Shown: positions 24,887 to 32,876 of the stretch, piece by piece | Layout of the letters: each line of letters opens with the position of its first letter | Numbering within the stretch: position 1 is the first letter of the stretch | Assembly (NCBI GenBank): GCA_902478605.1 | Contig: CABSLQ010000003.1 | Location: 1 to 64,000 of the forward strand | Length of the DNA stretch: 64,000 nucleotides | Source: an uncultured Oscillospiraceae bacterium | GTDB taxonomy: Bacteria > Bacillota > Clostridia > Oscillospirales > Acutalibacteraceae | Direction of reading: 5' to 3' | Translations under genes and position numbers: made by a program | Notes under the pieces: model-generated | What the model saw: the letters and a program-made list of their open reading frames with translations, nothing else | Database searches by the model: none | Told to the model about the DNA's origin: nothing

Positions 24887-27800
24887 ATGAACGCTGAGAT
24901 TATCACCGTAGGCACCGAGCTGCTGCTCGGCGATATCCTCAATTCCAACAGCCAGTTTCTGTCACGGGAATTGGCCGCCTACGGCATACAACTTTTATAC
25001 CAGTCCACCGTGGGAGACAATACCGCCCGCCTTAAGCGGGTGCTGTCCCTCGCCCTGGAGCGCAGCGAGCTTGTGCTTATCACTGGCGGCCTCGGCCCCA
25101 CGCCGGACGACCTGACACGCGAAACGGTATGCGAGCTGCTCGGGCTGCCGCTCGTTCTGCACGAGGAAAGCTGGCGGCGCATCGAGGAATATTTCGCCAG
25201 TACCGGGCGCGAAATGACCGAGAACAACCGCAAACAGGCGATGCTGCCCGCCGGCTGTATTGTCTTTCCGAACGATCACGGTACCGCCCCCGGCTGCGCG
25301 ATCGAACGGGACGGGCGCGTTATCATCCTGCTGCCCGGCCCGCCCAAAGAGCTTATCCCCATGTTCCAGTCCTATGTGGCCCCCTATCTGTCGCATTTTT
25401 CCGGCGGCACCATCTTTTCGCAGACGGTTGGCATCTTCGGCGTGCCCGAATCCGCCGTCGCCGAACGGGTCGCCGATCTGCTCGCGGGAGCCAATCCCAC
25501 TGTCGCCCCCTATGCCAAGGACGGGGAAGTGACCCTGCGCGTTACCGCCCATGCGGAAAGCGCCGAGGCGGCGCGTGCCCTTTGCGCCCCTGTCGTGGCC
25601 GCGATACGCGAGCGCCTGGGCGCCAATGTATATGGCGTGGACAGCGGCAGCCTGCAGAAAGCGGTGGTCGATCTTCTGCGTGCAAAAGGGAAAAAAATCG
25701 CCACCGCCGAATCGTGTACTGCCGGCATGCTGTCGGGCCGTCTGACCGAGGTGGCAGGGGCTTCGGCTGTATTTGAATGCGGTATTGCCGCCTATTCGGC
25801 GGAAATCAAGCACCAGGTGCTCGGGGTATCGGCGGAGCTGCTGCAAAAATACGGCGCCGTCAGTCCCGAGGTTGCCAGTGCCATGGCCGTGGGCGCCCGC
25901 CGCGTCGGCCAGGCGGATCTCGGTGTGGGCATCACCGGCGTCGCCGGCCCCGATACCAGCGAGGGGAAACCGGTCGGCACCGTCTATATCGCCCTGGCGG
26001 ATGAAAAGCGCACCTGGGTGAAAAAGATCGTTGCCGGCCATTCGTCACAGGATCGGGAATATGTACGGTATATCGCCACCTCCCATGCCCTGGATCTTGT
26101 GCGGCGTTATCTGGAGGCGCTGCCCGGCGTCATGGCGGGCGGTGAGCTGCTCGAGCCGGTCGCAGCGCCCGTTCCCGTGATTCCCGTCGCCCCCAAATCG
26201 GCGAACTCCCGCCGTTTTCTTGCCACGCTATTCCCCTGGAAAGGGGATACCCGTTCCCAGCGGTGGCGAAAAATCATCGCCTGGGCGGCGGTGCTGATCT
26301 TCCTGGTCGCGGGCACGCTGCTCACCTGGCATTATGTGCTGCTGCCCCAAAGCAACCGCGTGCTGATGAACAAGCTTGCCGACCTTTACACCGCCGATGT
26401 CTCGGACGGTGCCCTCAACACGTTTTCTCCCGAGGACTTTCCCCCAGGCATGAGTGCCCGCTTTTACGGCTTGTACAGCATGAACAGCGATGTGGCCGGT
26501 TGGATCAAGATCGACGACACGCATATCAATTACCCCGTGATGCAGGATCCCGGCGACGAATATTACCGGACACATAACTTTGAAAAGAAAGCTTCCCGCT
26601 TCGGCGTGCCTTTCTTTGACCGCAGCACGGCGCTTGTTTCCCCCGATTCGGTCAACCGCGCCACCGTCATTTACGGCAATAACAACCAGGATGACCAGAG
26701 CTTCTCGGAACTCATGCGTTACTATTCCAGCATGGAATTTCTTGAAACGCATCCCCTTATCGAGATGAATACGCTGTATCATGACCGGCAGTGGAAAATT
26801 TTTGCCGTCATGATCGTGGACGGACGGGAAAATTCCTTTACCTATGCCGGCGTCCCGCTGAGCAGCGATGAGGATGTCCTTGCTTTTACCCAGGACATCC
26901 GCGACCGCTCGCTGTACGACGTACCGGTGGATGTGGAGGCGAGCGACGACCTGCTGCTGCTTTCCACTCCTGCCAACGTGGAACTCGGCTTTCCGGGAGC
27001 GGAACTGGTCGTGGCGGCACGCGCCGTGCGGGAAGGGGAATCCACTGCCGCCGATATGAGCGGCCTTACCAGAAACCGGGATGTCATCATGCCGCCCATG
27101 TGGTATACCGTACAGCCCGACTATACGCCTCCCGTGCAAACCCCCACTACCACGGCGGCTGAATCAACCGCGCCCAGCGGTGAGCTCACGACCCAGCCCG
27201 AAACCAGCGTATCGGTAACCGGCGATGTCACGACGGACCGCACGGCGGGTACTTCCGCAACCACGAAGGAGGAGGATCGGTCCACCACGACCAGCACTTC
27301 TCGTACGACGACCACCACCTCGGCCACCACGGCCACCACGACGACCACAACGGACAGCACCGTGCCGCCGAGTGCCTCTGCCGAGCCGCCGGACACCACC
27401 ATTTATGACCCGGTACAGCCCGAAAGCGTATATCTCAGGAATTTTTGCGTCAAAGACGGAACGGGCGAGGTGCTCACCGCGTCCAATAAGGAGGAACTGC
27501 AGGCAATCCTCTCCCGGTTCGTTCTGCTCGAGATGGGCAATGAGCGCTGCATCACCAATTCCACCGCCGCCATCGAGGCGCAGGCCGTCGCCTCGTATAC
27601 CCATGTCTTATATTATTGCCAGAACGATAGTCCCATTTACGAACAGCCCAATTTACCTGCCCTCGATCTATCCAATCCCCACCACCAGGCGGTTTACGAA
27701 GCGGTGGGCCGTGTTGCCGGGGTAAAACTGCTCGATTTGACCAAAACCAATCCGGCAGAAGCGCCGATTTGCACCATGTATTTTTCCGCCTCCCCCGGCG

Positions 27801-28429
27801 TCACGGCGAATAACCGCAACGTTTTTGGCGCGGATCATCCCTATTTGCAATCGGTTCCCAGCCTGTGGGATACCGAGAGCATCATCAAAAAATACAACGG
27901 CGGAAAAGACTATCCTTATCAATCCACCTTTACTTTGAGCCGGGCCGATTTTGAGGCCAAGCTGAAGGCCGCCTTTGGGGGGGGATCCGTTATGGCAATT
28001 TCCTATGTTCCCAAGGATAACGAACCGCTCATTTACGCCGTTTCCTGGGATTCCCAGCCGGGCAAATACGTCAAGGATACCAATGTCCGCTATACCCTGA
28101 GCGGCGGCCAAACCGCGGTGCTTACTGGAAAGAAAATGCGCGAAGTTGTCAACACCGCGGCGGAGGGTACCCCTACGGTCAATATGCGTTCCCACTGCTT
28201 TTACGTTAAGGAATACGATGCCGACACCGGCATGATGACCTTCCAGGTGTACGGCAACGGCCATGGCGTGGGTATGAGCCAGTTTGGGGCCATCGGCTAT
28301 GCAAATGAACCATACGGCACCGACGAGGACGGCAACCCGCTTTACTGGACATACGACGAGATCCTCACCCATTACTACAGCGTTACCGAAAACTCCGCCC
28401 ATCAGATTGTCGCCCCCTACTGGGGCTGA
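24887..28429 (+). CDS. cinA: CinA fused to a membrane span, inactive sortase-like domain, Thr-rich linker and SpoIID-like domain
   Basis: One 1,180-residue ORF. Residues 1-410: complete CinA, with nucleotide-binding COG1058 part (ITVGTELLLGDILNSNSQF, ITGGLGPTPDD) and NMN deamidase part (ESCTAGM at 275-281, GITGVAGPDTSEGKPVGTVY). Residues 416-460: Pro/Ala linker. Membrane span about 463-485. Sortase-B-like domain about 500-745, paralogous to the upstream sortase but with Asn598 for the His and Pro695 for the Cys; Arg715 remains. Thr-rich linker about 750-840. SpoIID-like domain about 850-1180 (AIEAQAVASYTHVLYY, GNGHGVGMSQFGA). ATG follows GGAGGA. CinA would be cytoplasmic and the rest outside. 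An in-frame ATG at 26132 with GGAGG 14 bases upstream could make a second, CinA-free product. Confidence 0.88.
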   Translation: MNAEIITVGTELLLGDILNSNSQFLSRELAAYGIQLLYQSTVGDNTARLKRVLSLALERSELVLITGGLGPTPDDLTRETVCELLGLPLVLHEESWRRIEEYFASTGREMTENNRKQAMLPAGCIVFPNDHGTAPGCAIERDGRVIILLPGPPKELIPMFQSYVAPYLSHFSGGTIFSQTVGIFGVPESAVAERVADLLAGANPTVAPYAKDGEVTLRVTAHAESAEAARALCAPVVAAIRERLGANVYGVDSGSLQKAVVDLLRAKGKKIATAESCTAGMLSGRLTEVAGASAVFECGIAAYSAEIKHQVLGVSAELLQKYGAVSPEVASAMAVGARRVGQADLGVGITGVAGPDTSEGKPVGTVYIALADEKRTWVKKIVAGHSSQDREYVRYIATSHALDLVRRYLEALPGVMAGGELLEPVAAPVPVIPVAPKSANSRRFLATLFPWKGDTRSQRWRKIIAWAAVLIFLVAGTLLTWHYVLLPQSNRVLMNKLADLYTADVSDGALNTFSPEDFPPGMSARFYGLYSMNSDVAGWIKIDDTHINYPVMQDPGDEYYRTHNFEKKASRFGVPFFDRSTALVSPDSVNRATVIYGNNNQDDQSFSELMRYYSSMEFLETHPLIEMNTLYHDRQWKIFAVMIVDGRENSFTYAGVPLSSDEDVLAFTQDIRDRSLYDVPVDVEASDDLLLLSTPANVELGFPGAELVVAARAVREGESTAADMSGLTRNRDVIMPPMWYTVQPDYTPPVQTPTTTAAESTAPSGELTTQPETSVSVTGDVTTDRTAGTSATTKEEDRSTTTSTSRTTTTTSATTATTTTTTDSTVPPSASAEPPDTTIYDPVQPESVYLRNFCVKDGTGEVLTASNKEELQAILSRFVLLEMGNERCITNSTAAIEAQAVASYTHVLYYCQNDSPIYEQPNLPALDLSNPHHQAVYEAVGRVAGVKLLDLTKTNPAEAPICTMYFSASPGVTANNRNVFGADHPYLQSVPSLWDTESIIKKYNGGKDYPYQSTFTLSRADFEAKLKAAFGGGSVMAISYVPKDNEPLIYAVSWDSQPGKYVKDTNVRYTLSGGQTAVLTGKKMREVVNTAAEGTPTVNMRSHCFYVKEYDADTGMMTFQVYGNGHGVGMSQFGAIGYANEPYGTDEDGNPLYWTYDEILTHYYSVTENSAHQIVAPYWG

Positions 28430-28455
28430 AACGCTTGAAGAAAGGATAAGCCAAC

Positions 28456-28800
28456 ATGATAACCCATCATACCGAACGCACCACGGAACGCACCGAACGC
28501 AAAGCCGGAGGCGAAGGCTATACCCTGTTGGAATCGCTGCTTACTCCGGAGAATCGGGGCGAACATTGCCGCCTCTTCTCACATGTCACGCTGGAAGCGC
28601 ACTGTTCTCTCGGGTATCATGAGCACCACGGCGAAAGCGAAACCTATTATATCCTCGCCGGCCATGGCTGCTACAACGATAACGGGACGCTTGTCGACGT
28701 GGGACCGGGCGATGTGACCCATACTCCCTCGGGATCCGGCCATGCCCTGGCCAACACGGGAGACACCCCGTTGGAATTCGTGGCCCTCATCCTGGCATAA
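28456..28800 (+). CDS. Small cupin-domain protein
   Basis: 114 residues with one cupin barrel: metal motif 1 GYHEHHGESETYYILAGHG and motif 2 DVTHTPSGSGHALANTGDTP, giving a 3-His/Glu site. Might be an isomerase, dioxygenase or ligand-binding protein; nothing here decides. ATG follows AAAGGA; 26 bases after the CinA-fusion gene and before a terminator, so probably the last gene of that operon. Confidence 0.8.
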   Translation: MITHHTERTTERTERKAGGEGYTLLESLLTPENRGEHCRLFSHVTLEAHCSLGYHEHHGESETYYILAGHGCYNDNGTLVDVGPGDVTHTPSGSGHALANTGDTPLEFVALILA

Positions 28801-28835
28801 AGAAGCAGCGGGTTTTCGCAAAACCCGCTGCTTCT
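28801..28835. terminator. Strong bidirectional terminator
   Basis: AGAAGCAGCGGGTTTT pairs perfectly (16 bp) with AAAACCCGCTGCTTCT around CGC; ends the desulfurase-to-cupin operon and the convergent phosphatase gene. Confidence 0.93.
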
Positions 28836-28857
28836 TTCTATTCGGATCAAACTGCAT

Positions 28858-29475
28858 TTATTTTTTCTCCCACGGAATCATGCACAGCGCCTCAGCGACC
28901 GGCTCCCGCATCCAGACGGACGGCGTGATCCGCAGCGTGAACCCGTTACCGCTTTCGGCAACGCAGTCGCTCATCTCCAGCCGCGGCAGCGCATAGGCCA
29001 TCAGTATCAGCATAATGACCCCGCCGTGCGTGCAGATAACCGCTTCGGTATCCCCCGTGCGCATCAGCTCGCGCACCACCTCTTCAAACGCCTCCATCAC
29101 CCGCTTCTGGAAAGCTTCCGCGCTTTCACCATCGGGAATTGACACCTTATCCCCCGCCATCCAGCGCAAAAAAAGCGGATCGCTCTGCAATTCGGCCACA
29201 CTGCGCCCGTCCCAGTCGCCGAAATCGCATTCGGCCAACCCTTCCACCACCTCGGGGTGGCAGCCGGGGTACAACACCTCGAGCGTTTGGCGGCAGCGGG
29301 TAAGCGGGCTGGTAAAAAAGCGGGCCGCACCCGGATACTCGTATTTTTCCTTGAGCTCCAACAGTTCGCGCAAGCCTTCGGGGGACAGGGGCAGATCGGT
29401 TAAGCCGATATAAAGCCCTTTTTCATTGGCCTCGGTGCGTCCATGCCGAATCAAATGGATTTTGTATGTTTTCAT
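28858..29475 (-). CDS. Histidine phosphatase family protein
   Basis: 205 residues of the phosphoglycerate mutase-like family. RHG motif IHLIRHGRTEANEKG at the N-terminus, SPLTRCRQTLE, second-site ECDFGDWDGRS and the C-terminal catalytic His in CTHGGVI. Resembles CobC/alpha-ribazole phosphatase and GpmB-like enzymes, but no cobalamin genes are near. Start at 29475 chosen for GGGGGAA upstream and the usual N-terminus; the frame is open well beyond it. Confidence 0.88.
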   Translation of the reverse strand: MKTYKIHLIRHGRTEANEKGLYIGLTDLPLSPEGLRELLELKEKYEYPGAARFFTSPLTRCRQTLEVLYPGCHPEVVEGLAECDFGDWDGRSVAELQSDPLFLRWMAGDKVSIPDGESAEAFQKRVMEAFEEVVRELMRTGDTEAVICTHGGVIMLILMAYALPRLEMSDCVAESGNGFTLRITPSVWMREPVAEALCMIPWEKK

Positions 29476-29508
29476 TAAAATTCCCCCAGAAAAATCACAA
29501 TTTGACGA

Positions 29509-29537
29509 TTTACAAAACGTATCCGTTTTAGTATAAT
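29509..29537 (+). promoter_or_regulatory. Promoter of the XRE gene with palindromic operator in the spacer
   Basis: TTTACA (29509-29514), 17-base spacer, TATAAT (29532-29537). The spacer contains a perfect palindrome AAAACG-TATC-CGTTTT (29514-29529), placed where a bound repressor would block RNA polymerase. The regulator encoded just downstream is the natural candidate. Confidence 0.75.
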
Positions 29538-29585
29538 AATAAACATGCGGTATATCTTCACACTCAACCTGCCGCTTTGCCGGTT

Positions 29586-29608
29586 CCGCCGGTGAAGGGC
29601 GGTTTTTT
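29586..29608 (+). terminator. Terminator-like hairpin in the XRE leader
   Basis: CCGCC/GGCGG stem, seven-base loop and TTTTTT, about 45 bases after the predicted transcription start and 50 before the XRE start codon. A longer bulged stem could begin at 29569. Could attenuate the gene or end a short RNA of about 65 bases. Confidence 0.55.
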
Positions 29609-29658
29609 ATGCAACTTTTATCCAAAATCTGATTGCCACAACGGCATGGAGGGGACTT

Positions 29659-30351
29659 ATGAACACCGCCTTCCCACGGATTCTGACCCTGCTGCGCAAG
29701 GAGCGCGGCACCAGCCAAAAGCAAGCGGCCATCGATTTGCAGGTGTCGCAGGCGCTCCTCTCCCATTATGAGAAAGGCATTCGGGAATGCGGACTCGAAT
29801 TCGTGGTGCGTGCCGCGGATTATTATAATGTCTCAACCGATTATCTGCTTGGCCGTACGGCGGACAAAACAGGCGCGGTCATCGCCGTGGAGGAAATCCC
29901 CGAGAACGATCCCGCCGCCCGGGATAACCAGTTCCGCGGCAGTGTGCTGCCCGTACTCAACAAAAAGCTGCTGGTCAATTCCATCCATATCCTCTTTGAC
30001 CTGCTGCAGAAATGCAACAATAAGGCGCTGACCACGGAGGTTTCGGCTTATCTGACGACGGCGGTATATGCCATGTTCCGCGCCTTGTACACCGCCAATC
30101 CGAAAAATCCGACCGCCATGTTCTCGCTGGAAGAATACCTGTTCGGGCCGGCCGTTGTCGGAGAACTGAGCCGCACGGCCGCACGGGTGAGCCATCTGGC
30201 CTCGGGCCACAGCGTCGGAGAAGATGCCGGCGTTCCGGCCGATCGGCTGCCCGCGATACTGCCCGACGACATCACCGCGCAATATCCGCTTTTTGCGACC
30301 TCCCTGTTCAATCTGCTGCGCAACGCAGAAACCCGCTTGAAAACCGAATAA
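29659..30351 (+). CDS. XRE family transcriptional regulator
   Basis: 230 residues. Cro/CI-type helix-turn-helix about residues 7-60 (LRKERGTSQKQAAIDLQVSQALLSHYEKG, then VSTDYLLGRT). The C-terminal 160 residues are mostly helical with no catalytic motif and may bind a ligand or dimerise. Probably autoregulated through the palindrome in its promoter. ATG follows GGAGGGG. No element genes nearby, so a chromosomal rather than phage regulator is likelier. Confidence 0.85.
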   Translation: MNTAFPRILTLLRKERGTSQKQAAIDLQVSQALLSHYEKGIRECGLEFVVRAADYYNVSTDYLLGRTADKTGAVIAVEEIPENDPAARDNQFRGSVLPVLNKKLLVNSIHILFDLLQKCNNKALTTEVSAYLTTAVYAMFRALYTANPKNPTAMFSLEEYLFGPAVVGELSRTAARVSHLASGHSVGEDAGVPADRLPAILPDDITAQYPLFATSLFNLLRNAETRLKTE

Positions 30352-30366
30352 TATATGCGAATATGG

Positions 30367-30396
30367 GAAACCGGCAGGTGACAGCCTGCCGGTTTT
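30367..30396. terminator. Bidirectional terminator
   Basis: GAAACCGGCAGG/CCTGCCGGTTTTC stem with TGACAG loop between convergent genes. Confidence 0.9.
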
Positions 30397-30398
30397 CT

Positions 30399-31193
30399 TT
30401 ACTTTTCGGCCGTCTTATCCTTTGCAGCACGCTTTTTTGCACGTTTTGGCTTTTCGGGCGGCAGCGGCTTTTCATCGCCCAAGTCGCGGAATACCCGTCC
30501 GATGGCAGGACGCTCCTCCGCCGGTTCGGGAGCGGCTTCTTCTTTGACCGGTTCTTCTTCCGGTTTATCCTCCGGTTCGTCCGTCTGCCCCTTCTTTTTG
30601 AGGAAAGGCAGGTGTATCGGATGCACGATGAATACCAATGCCGTGGTTGCCGCGATGCAGAGCACATAAAAGACGTTGAAATAATCGTTGGCAATGCTCA
30701 TGGAGATGTAGCCGTACTGATAGGACAAAATGCCCATCACCACAGCGGTGATGCATTCCGCCACACTGAGCACCCGCAGGGAAATGACATCCCACTTCTT
30801 CCCCTTAAAGGCCGCTGCCACCAACAGCGGATACAGCGCAAGAAACACCCACTGCATCATACTCATCATGACCGTGACCGTCATGCGCCAGTAATCGCCG
30901 TATACCCGCAACGACAGGCTGAGCAGCAGCGTCAGCGGCATGAGAATGGCCCCCACTAAAAATACCAGCGTGTATATCACCCGTGTCACGATGCGCACCG
31001 CCCGATACTTCCACGGTGCAAACTGTGAAAGCAGAACCCCTGCCACACACACGCCGATCAACGTGAGGATGGCCGGGACATTGACCATGCGGTATATGTA
31101 ATACACCATCGCCAGCACATACTGCCCCACAGAAAACCCGACAAGCAGCCTGCGATACAGTGACATTTCCTCGAGCGTTATTTTCTTTGCCAT
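30399..31193 (-). CDS. Polytopic membrane protein with charged C-terminal tail
   Basis: 264 residues from the ATG preceded by AAAGGGG. About six hydrophobic segments in the first 195 residues, then a cytoplasmic tail very rich in Glu, Lys and Pro ending in a Lys/Arg-rich stretch (PKRAKKRAAKDKTAEK). No transporter signature recognised. Function unknown; the basic end could touch nucleic acid or phospholipid, which is speculative. Confidence 0.65.
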   Translation of the reverse strand: MAKKITLEEMSLYRRLLVGFSVGQYVLAMVYYIYRMVNVPAILTLIGVCVAGVLLSQFAPWKYRAVRIVTRVIYTLVFLVGAILMPLTLLLSLSLRVYGDYWRMTVTVMMSMMQWVFLALYPLLVAAAFKGKKWDVISLRVLSVAECITAVVMGILSYQYGYISMSIANDYFNVFYVLCIAATTALVFIVHPIHLPFLKKKGQTDEPEDKPEEEPVKEEAAPEPAEERPAIGRVFRDLGDEKPLPPEKPKRAKKRAAKDKTAEK

Positions 31194-31277
31194 AACCTGC
31201 CCCTTTCCGCGCCGTCCCGTTACAGCGCCCATTAAGAGACATTATACCGTCTCCAGCCCCAAATTGCAAGCACCGGT

Positions 31278-31829
31278 TCACGGTGCAAAGGGTCTTTCCG
31301 GCCTCTCGGGATGGGGGCCAATGAACTTTTCCATCCAGACCATGTCGTACCACCGATGAAACTTGTATCCGCATTGGTGAAACCGCCCCACCAGCCGGTA
31401 TCCCATTTGCTCATGAAAGGCGACGCTGTCCCGGGTGAGATACGGATCCTCCTCCGGCGGAAAGGCCACGCAAGCGTATGCATTCGCTATTCCCTGCTGC
31501 CGCAGGGCTTCCTCCAGCGCCGTATACAACCGCCGTCCAATCCCTTTACCGCGGCAGTCCTCCCGCACATACACGCTGGTCTCCGCCGCCCAGTCGTAAG
31601 CGGCACGCTGTTGGAACGGCCCGGCATAGGCGTACCCCACCGGTTCCCCCTGCATCTCCGCCACCAGATACGGATATCGGCGCAATACCGCTTCGATCCG
31701 CTGTGCAAACGTTTCCGCCGCCGGCACGGTACACTCAAAGCTCACCGCCGTCTTCTCCACATACGGCGCATAAATCGCCCGGAGCGCCGCGGCGTCTGCC
31801 GCCGAAGCCATCCGGATGGATACCTGCAT
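31278..31829 (-). CDS. GNAT N-acetyltransferase (phosphinothricin acetyltransferase-like)
   Basis: 183 residues. IRMASAADAAALRAIYAPYVEKTAVSFE is the usual start of the Pat/Bar/YncA group; acetyl-CoA loop REDCRGKGIGRRLY; the C-terminal FHEQMGYRLVGRFHQCGYKFHRWYDMVWMEK is also characteristic. Transfers acetyl from acetyl-CoA to an amine, in relatives methionine sulfoximine or phosphinothricin; the natural substrate here is unknown. Start at 31829 follows GGAGGG. Confidence 0.88.
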   Translation of the reverse strand: MQVSIRMASAADAAALRAIYAPYVEKTAVSFECTVPAAETFAQRIEAVLRRYPYLVAEMQGEPVGYAYAGPFQQRAAYDWAAETSVYVREDCRGKGIGRRLYTALEEALRQQGIANAYACVAFPPEEDPYLTRDSVAFHEQMGYRLVGRFHQCGYKFHRWYDMVWMEKFIGPHPERPERPFAP

Positions 31830-31842
31830 ATTCTTTTCCCTC

Positions 31843-32811
31843 CTATCCGTGGGAGGCATGCACCTGCCGCAGCCGCGGTGTTGCCTGCGCCTCCTCGCGT
31901 CTCGTCAGCCGGCGTACATACGCGGCCCGCGTTGTCAAAAAGAGCGGGGACACGTAATAATACGGCACCACCAACACACAGGCAAGCAGCCAGCCGGAAA
32001 ACCCGATATACAGCCACGCCGTGCGGCCTACGTTGCCTTTCATGAGGCGGCGGGATTCCCGCAGCGCCGCACGCACGGCGCCGCGCCCCGACGGCATGCG
32101 TGCAAGCTGGTACTGCGCCGGCATATACCGCAGCATGAGCAGCTGCTGCACCACCCAGCCGGCCAGCAGAGCAAACAGGCCGAACGCCCCGCAGAACAGC
32201 CGGGTTATATCGGCCAGCGGCGTGGTATCCCCCGTCATCCGGATCATCTCCCCGTATCCGAACAGCAAGGCAGCCGGCAAAAAGCAGAAAAATCCGTACA
32301 GCGTGCGCCAGCCCCACAATATGGCGCGCCAGGCCACCGCCCGGCCGTATCCATTCCGGTAAAACTGCCAAATCACCTGCACCGGCACCGCCGATTCGGG
32401 TTCGTCTTCCTTCTGCGGCGGTACAAATTCATGGGTCAGCGAAAGCGTCTCGCTTTCCTCTTGCGGGACCGCGTGCGGGAGCGCCCGAAACGCGCAGGTT
32501 TCCCCTGCCGGTGCCTCCTGTCCCGCCGCCAGCGCGTCGTAATACGCCGCCTGTCCCAGCTTGAGCGGCGAAAGGAGCAGGAGGTCGAGCAGCGCCACCC
32601 CGGCGATGATGGCGGCCTGCGGCCATACCGCGGCATCGGCCAGCCAGTCGGCCACATGCACCGTCTGCTCCGCCCCGATCCCGGTCAGACGCAGCGCCAG
32701 CAGCTCGATGATAAGGAGCACCAGTCCTGCCGTCGTCCCTATCAGCTGCACCGTCACCGCGCGCGACCATTGTCCCTTTAAGCATAAACGCCCTCTCTGC
32801 GCTGCCCGCAT
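31843..32811 (-). CDS. DUF975-like membrane protein
   Basis: 322 residues with about five to six membrane segments and a soluble loop around 105-145. Patterns such as LKLGQAAYYDALA near the N-terminal third and YYYVSPLFLTTRAAYVRRL near the end are like DUF975 family integral membrane proteins of Firmicutes. Function not established. Ends 13 bases before the GNAT gene start, so probably cotranscribed with it. Confidence 0.6.
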   Translation of the reverse strand: MRAAQRGRLCLKGQWSRAVTVQLIGTTAGLVLLIIELLALRLTGIGAEQTVHVADWLADAAVWPQAAIIAGVALLDLLLLSPLKLGQAAYYDALAAGQEAPAGETCAFRALPHAVPQEESETLSLTHEFVPPQKEDEPESAVPVQVIWQFYRNGYGRAVAWRAILWGWRTLYGFFCFLPAALLFGYGEMIRMTGDTTPLADITRLFCGAFGLFALLAGWVVQQLLMLRYMPAQYQLARMPSGRGAVRAALRESRRLMKGNVGRTAWLYIGFSGWLLACVLVVPYYYVSPLFLTTRAAYVRRLTRREEAQATPRLRQVHASHG

Positions 32812-32876
32812 ACCACCACCGCCTTTTCCTTGATGGCGTTAGTATGCCCGCAAACCGAGCGGTTAGACATCACCGG

